This document shows, in pieces, positions 32,494 to 36,696 of a DNA stretch of 36,696 nt. Location of the stretch: contig NW_014013441.1 in NCBI RefSeq assembly GCF_000611645.1, forward strand, positions 1-36,696, given 5' to 3'. Both the position numbers and the translations under genes were made by a program. This DNA is from Monoraphidium neglectum. Taxonomy: Eukaryota; Chlorophyta; Chlorophyceae; Sphaeropleales; Selenastraceae. Numbering within the stretch: position 1 is the stretch's first letter; the number at the start of each line of letters is the position of its first letter. The notes under the pieces are model-generated. The model saw nothing but the letters and a program-made list of their open reading frames with translations, ran no database searches and was not told the DNA's origin.

Positions 32494-34247
32494 ATGGTCA
32501 AGGAAATACACAGTGTGATGAATCACACATGCGGAGATGCAGGAGCGAGCTGCTCCAGCGTGAGCGAGCGGCGCTGTGACGGCACTCAAGGCCGCCCTCG
32601 CTTGGCCGCATGCGCGCAGGCACTGTGCACGTCCTAGCGTTGTCGTTGTGGCTGCGCACCTTTGCACATGACGTGCGACGGCTGCCGCGACATATTACCT
32701 ACCGCTGACCTCCCTCGTCGCGCGCTTGCGGGATGCACCATTGCGGGCAGGTGACCCTGGAGCAGGTGCGGGCGCAAATTGCCCAATTTGCGGATGAGCG
32801 GGAATGGAGGCAGTATCACACTCCTAGGAACCTGCTGCTGGCGCTGGTTGGCGAGGTGACGTCTCAAAATTTGTGGCCGCCACCTCCTTCTCTGACGTCT
32901 GCATAAATCACTGTGCCCCTGCTTGCCTTTGCCATCGCTTGGGAACCGGAGCCGTCTGTGCTGTGACTAAATAGCGCATACTGGTCGTTCATGCAATCTT
33001 GCATAAATTGCATGCTTCCAAATTTTGCGGCATTCGCATGTGCATACACACACGCGCACACACACGCACGCACACACGGACGCACACGCGCACGCACACG
33101 CGCACACTCATAAGCGCAGGTAGGCGAGCTGTCCGAGATATTCCAATGGCGCGGCGAGGTGGCCGAGGGCCTGCCAGACTTCTCGCCAGCGGACCGGGAG
33201 CACGTCGGCGAGGAGCTATCAGACGTGCTGCTGTGAGCCCTGCTGGCGGCGTGGCACAACGCCGCCACCTGCTTTCTATGCTCGGCTCGAGCGTGCTGAA
33301 GTGTTGGCTGAGACCGCGTGCGAGTGACGTTGGCTGTGTGCGCGCCCCATGCGGTGTGCAGCGGTCTGGCAACGGTCCGGCGTGCGCTGCTCAATGGCCA
33401 CTGGTGCCGAATGATGCGCAAGCACTGGCTGTCATCTGACCATGTGACCCCCGCCCGCGATCTGTGTGGCTGCCCCAAGGTACCTGGTGCGTCTGGCTGA
33501 TGTCTGCAAGATTGACCTTGCCGCCGCTGTCCAGGACAAGCTCAAGAAGAACGCAGCCAAGTGAGTCGATGGGGTTGAGTCGGTCAAAGGCAGGTGTAAG
33601 TGTGTCAGGGCACGCGGCCGTCATCAGCCTTTGCGGTGTGGCCAGAGTCGCACTGCTTGCGCCCGCCCTCACCTTTTTTGCGAGTACATGCGTGCTTGCG
33701 TGCGTGCGCACACATGCTCACACACACACGCGCACACGCGCACACACACGCACACGTGCGCGTGCATCGAAGGCATGCACACGCACACACATGCACACGC
33801 ACACACATTTGTAGCCTGCATGCTTGCCTGGGTGCACTCATCCATCTCCAAGCACGTGCACGCGGGCGCCTGCGGACGTGTGTGGGGGGGGGGGGGTGGA
33901 GCATGTGTGATTGCGTGAGTTGAGTGCGCCCACTTATGAGCGTGCGTGTGCATGCATGCGTGTGCATGCATGCGTGCAAACACACTCCTCTGCAAATCCC
34001 CACACCCCCATACACCAGGTACCCTGTTGATCAGTGCAGGGGCCGCGCGAACAAGTACACAGACTATGCGACAACAGCAGGCGCAGGCGCCGCAGCGCGC
34101 CCCGCGGCAGCAGATACTGCAACTGGGGGCTCTTGTCGAGCCGTCGGGGCAGGGGTGGTTGAGGCGGCGGAGGAGAGCGGCGCAGAGGAAGCGCCCAGCA
34201 GGACTTTTGAGGAGGGCACGGTGGGAGCCGACCCCAAGCTTTGGTAG
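32494..34247 (+). CDS. DCTPP1: dCTP pyrophosphatase 1-like, MazG-type nucleotide pyrophosphohydrolase
   Basis: Five exons join in phase to 197 residues: 32494..32559, 32751..32855, 33120..33232, 33480..33560, 34019..34247. The enzyme hydrolyses dCTP and modified dCTP to the monophosphate, cleaning the nucleotide pool. The MazG metal-binding pattern is intact: E60 and E63 in VGELSEIFQWRGE, and E89 and D92 in EELSDVLLYLVRLAD. The family blocks EREWRQYHTPRNLLLALVGE and KYPVDQCRGRANKY are clear. The N-terminal 22 residues come from a weakly supported first exon. ATG 32494 or 32518 both fit, and the AGC|GTGAGC donor gives phase 0. After residue 140 there is a tail of about 55 residues rich in Ala, Gly and acids that is not typical of the family. 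Introns 2 and 4 carry CA/CG microsatellites. Confidence 0.88.
33042..33110 (+). repeat. (CA/CG)n microsatellite in DCTPP1-like intron 2
   Basis: An alternating CACA/CGCA run lies just upstream of the exon 3 acceptor at 33119, in the same arrangement as DDX54 intron 10. Confidence 0.85.
33705..33990 (+). repeat. Microsatellite cluster in DCTPP1-like intron 4
   Basis: Intron 33561-34018 contains two purine-pyrimidine alternating blocks: CACA/CGCA at about 33705-33810 and GTGCATGC-type at about 33937-33980. A homopolymer of about 13 G lies near 33887-33898. Such alternation can adopt left-handed DNA in vitro. No coding role is seen. Confidence 0.8.
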
Positions 34248-34915
34248 TGGCAGGCAAGCCCGGGGCGCGTGGTTTGCAATGTTTCTGCAGCTTGGTACGC
34301 GAGCATATGCTCATGGGCATGCGGTGCTGGGCCCGCAGTGCTGCAAGGAGCTGTTTGACCGTTGCTTTTTTTCTTATTACTTGAATTGTTTCACGTCAAA
34401 AAATTCAAATGCCCTTTGTGATTGTACGCCCAGGCCCCGGCAACGAAGCAGCTGGGCAGTCCAAAGTGGAGTCCTTACATGCCAGCTCCCTCAGCAGGCC
34501 TGGAGCCACATCAGCAGCGGTGAATGAGCACATCACAATGCTCAATGCAGCAGTATAAATTGTCGAACAAGTATTTTAGGCGGATTCAACCTCTTTTGAG
34601 CTAGAAGTCAAGAGCATTTTTGGTGAGTTTCCGGTGCTTGTGGTGGTTGCGAGGTGGTGTCATCGAATATCTACTGGCATTGCTTTTGGAATGCTTGGCT
34701 GCACTGCTTTGGGAGGCTGGGTCTCGAAACGGAGTCTGGAGCTCGTCAGGAGGCCCTGTCTCTAGGTCCAGGTCTCGCATGGTAGCAGCCAGTTTATATC
34801 ATTAATACTTACCGTATCACGATATACATGTCTCAGGCATCCGGGCATCACAAACTCTCAAGCGTACTTGCACCTCCGCCGCGCATCTGCCGCGTGCGCA
34901 ATCGTCACAGACACG
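34248..34915 (+). other. Intergenic region with TACCG motif before ARM gene
   Basis: 668 bp hold no recognisable exon. GC is lower than in the genes. TACCGTA at 34810-34816, about 100 bp before the ATG, repeats the motif seen upstream of the CUEDC2-like and coiled-coil genes. Confidence 0.35.
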
Positions 34916-36696
34916 ATGGCCAGGGCGCGGTCGCGCAGCGCCTCTGGAGAAAGCTATGTGAACGGGCTGCGCCAGAAGCTTGCAGTAATGGAGGCTGAGG
35001 CAGCCGCCCTCGACGACGAGTGGGAGGCGGAGAGGCGTGGGCAGCTCCTCATCAAGGCGGCGTGGCCCGCCTCCCTATCGTCGAGCAGCAAAAGCCCCAC
35101 CTCCACCTCGGCTGCGGCCTCAGAGCTGAGGGCCCATTTGGAGGCGGTGCTTGATGCGGACCGCTCCGGGGACGAGCTGCTGCTGTCCATCACCGCGCAG
35201 CATTGCACCCGGTGCGCGGTCAACGTGGTCAACGGCGCTGAGGACGGCGCCATCGCCTTCGGCCAGGTGCGTGCGCACTTGCGGTCTGCAGAGTAAAGAG
35301 CAGGTTGGCTACATGGCATGCCCTGCAGACGAAGCGGCTCGCAGGGCAGTGCTCTTCTATTGACTCACCTCGACCAATCACGCGGCCCATGTGATTAAAA
35401 CTCCCGGCAATCCCCCATCACCAGGGTATCCACGGCCTGCTGGAGCTGGCGGCGTCCACGCTCTGCTCCCTGGCGCAGCGCCCCGCCGCGCACGAGCCGC
35501 TGCTGACCTCCGGCGCCCTCCCCGCCCTGGTCTCGCTCCTCGCGCCCTCCCACACCCGGCCCGCCGTTGCCCACGCCGCCGCCGCGCTCGGCGCGCTCGC
35601 CGCCGACGCCGCCTGCCGGCGCGCGCTGCGTGCCACGGGCGGCGTCGGGGCGCTGGTGCGGCTGCTGCGGCCGGACGCGCCGGGCACGATGCAGGCCGCG
35701 GCGGCGGGCGCGCTGTGCCTGCTGGCCGCGAAGGACCCTGTGGTGCAGGACTCAGTGCGCTACCTGGGCGGCATAGAGCTGCTCGTCGACATGCTGGCCG
35801 CCCCCAAGACCTGCGTCGCCAAGACGGCGCGGTGGGTCCAGTCGACCGCGCCGTGCCGCGTCGTGCCGCTCGCCCGCGCGGCCCGCGCTCCGCCGCGGCG
35901 CCTGCTATTCTTTGCTGCGTGTTGCCGCTTCCCGTCGGGCGCCCTGTGCATTCTGGCGCTGACCAGGCCGATGCGTGCCGGCCCGCAAGGAAGCGCCTGC
36001 CCCTGATCGCGTGCTTCCCGGCGGCCCCGCCTCACCCTCATGCGGGCAGCTACTGCCTTGCGGCGCTGAAGCACGGCAACGCGCGCAACGAAGAGGAGGT
36101 GATGGCGGCGGTCGCGGCTTCCCCTGGCCTGGCCAAGGACTTTGGGCGGCTGCGGGACGCGCTCGATGTTCTGCAGCGTGGCAGCCCAGGCAGCGGCGAC
36201 CGGGAGGGGAGGCGCGGCGGCGCGGCGCGGGGCGGGGAGGCGGCGCGCGGGGCGCGGGCGCGGCTGAGGCGGGCGGTGGCAGAGCTGGAGGAGGAGGAGG
36301 CTGCGGCTGCTGAGGAGGAGGAGCTTGCGAGGTAGGTGTGGAAGCTGGGGGGGCGGGTGTCAGTCAAGACGCATACTTCGGATGGACGGCTGGCGGCGCT
36401 CACCGCACAGCACGCGCACGGGACAGTGGGCAGCGACGAACGCTGCAGCCTGGACGCAAGTCAGGTGCTTTTCTGATGTCGGGCAGCGTCGTAACAATGC
36501 ACGCCCACAGCCGAAACTTTGTGCTGATTGCGTGGGTCTGCCGACTGTTGCACTGCCTGCACAGGAGCGCCCAAGCCGCGGCGCGCGCTCTGCGCCGCGG
36601 CCGCAGCAGCAATGCTGTCCGCGGCTCTCTGGAGGACTTGGCGATTGAGCTGGCACAGGCTACTGCCGCCGGCGCCGCAGCCGCCGCCGCGCGCGC
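34916..36696 (+). CDS. Armadillo-repeat protein (partial, runs off right edge)
   Basis: Four exons are visible: 34916..35266, 35425..35831, 36050..36331 and 36565 to beyond the window, with phases 0, 2 and 2. The N-terminus is Arg/Ser-rich, then a short coiled coil (NGLRQKLAVMEAEAAALDDE). Exon 2 shows armadillo-type helical repeats: LLTSGALPALVSLLAPS, HAAAALGALAADAACRRAL, TGGVGALVRLLRPDAP and YLGGIELLVDMLAAP. Exon 3 completes a further repeat (YCLAALKHGNARNEEEVMAA), then an Arg/Gly-rich stretch and a Glu-rich coiled coil. Armadillo folds bind protein partners; no specific subfamily is recognisable, so function is open. The ATG at 34916 is the first in frame. The last exon ends in an Ala-rich stretch cut by the edge. 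Confidence 0.75.

Noticed and set aside
33120..34247. Prokaryotic MazG toxin-antitoxin related locus
   Set aside because: The gene has spliceosomal introns and the DCTPP1 form of the domain. It is a eukaryotic nucleotide-pool enzyme with no partner gene.

Overview
This window looks like nuclear DNA of a green alga, most likely a core chlorophyte. The evidence is high GC, GC-rich third codon positions, genes cut into many short introns with GTGCG/GTGAG donors, CAG-coded polyglutamine runs, (CA)n microsatellites inside introns, TGTAA poly(A) motifs, and predicted organelle transit peptides. I saw no phage, plasmid, insertion sequence, CRISPR array or bacterial operon. Exon models were built by hand: I matched donor and acceptor sites, required the reading phase to carry through, and compared the protein with families I know.

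Twelve protein genes are supported. In order: (1) a PHD-finger protein, minus, running toward the left edge; (2) a CUEDC2-like CUE protein, plus; (3) a coiled-coil protein with a C-terminal hydrophobic segment, plus; (4) a small protein ending in a ZNHIT3-type C-terminal domain, minus; (5) a 999-residue oligopeptidase B-like S9 peptidase, plus; (6) a gamma-glutamylcyclotransferase-fold protein with a transit-like N-terminus and a tail anchor, minus; (7) a secreted cysteine-rich protein with ephrin-receptor-like repeats, plus; (8) a probably plastid multi-pass membrane protein, minus; (9) a DDX54/Dbp10 DEAD-box helicase, plus; (10) an F-box-like leucine-rich protein, minus; (11) a DCTPP1/MazG-type dCTP pyrophosphatase, plus; (12) an armadillo-repeat protein, plus, running off the right edge.

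The genes alternate strand almost perfectly, so most neighbours are either head-to-head, with 61 to 590 bp between start codons in most pairs, or tail-to-tail. They do not form a pathway. DDX54 (large-subunit ribosome assembly) and the ZNHIT3-like protein (snoRNP assembly in its family) both relate to ribosome biogenesis, but they are about 15 kb apart.

The points most worth following up are the ZNHIT3 C-terminal domain without its HIT zinc finger, the tail-anchored cyclotransferase with an altered signature, three candidate GC-AG introns, a frame break in the LRR gene that can be read as a 71-nt intron, a recurring TACCG-type palindrome upstream of several genes, and overlapping convergent 3' ends. 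I found nothing I would call a new biological system.
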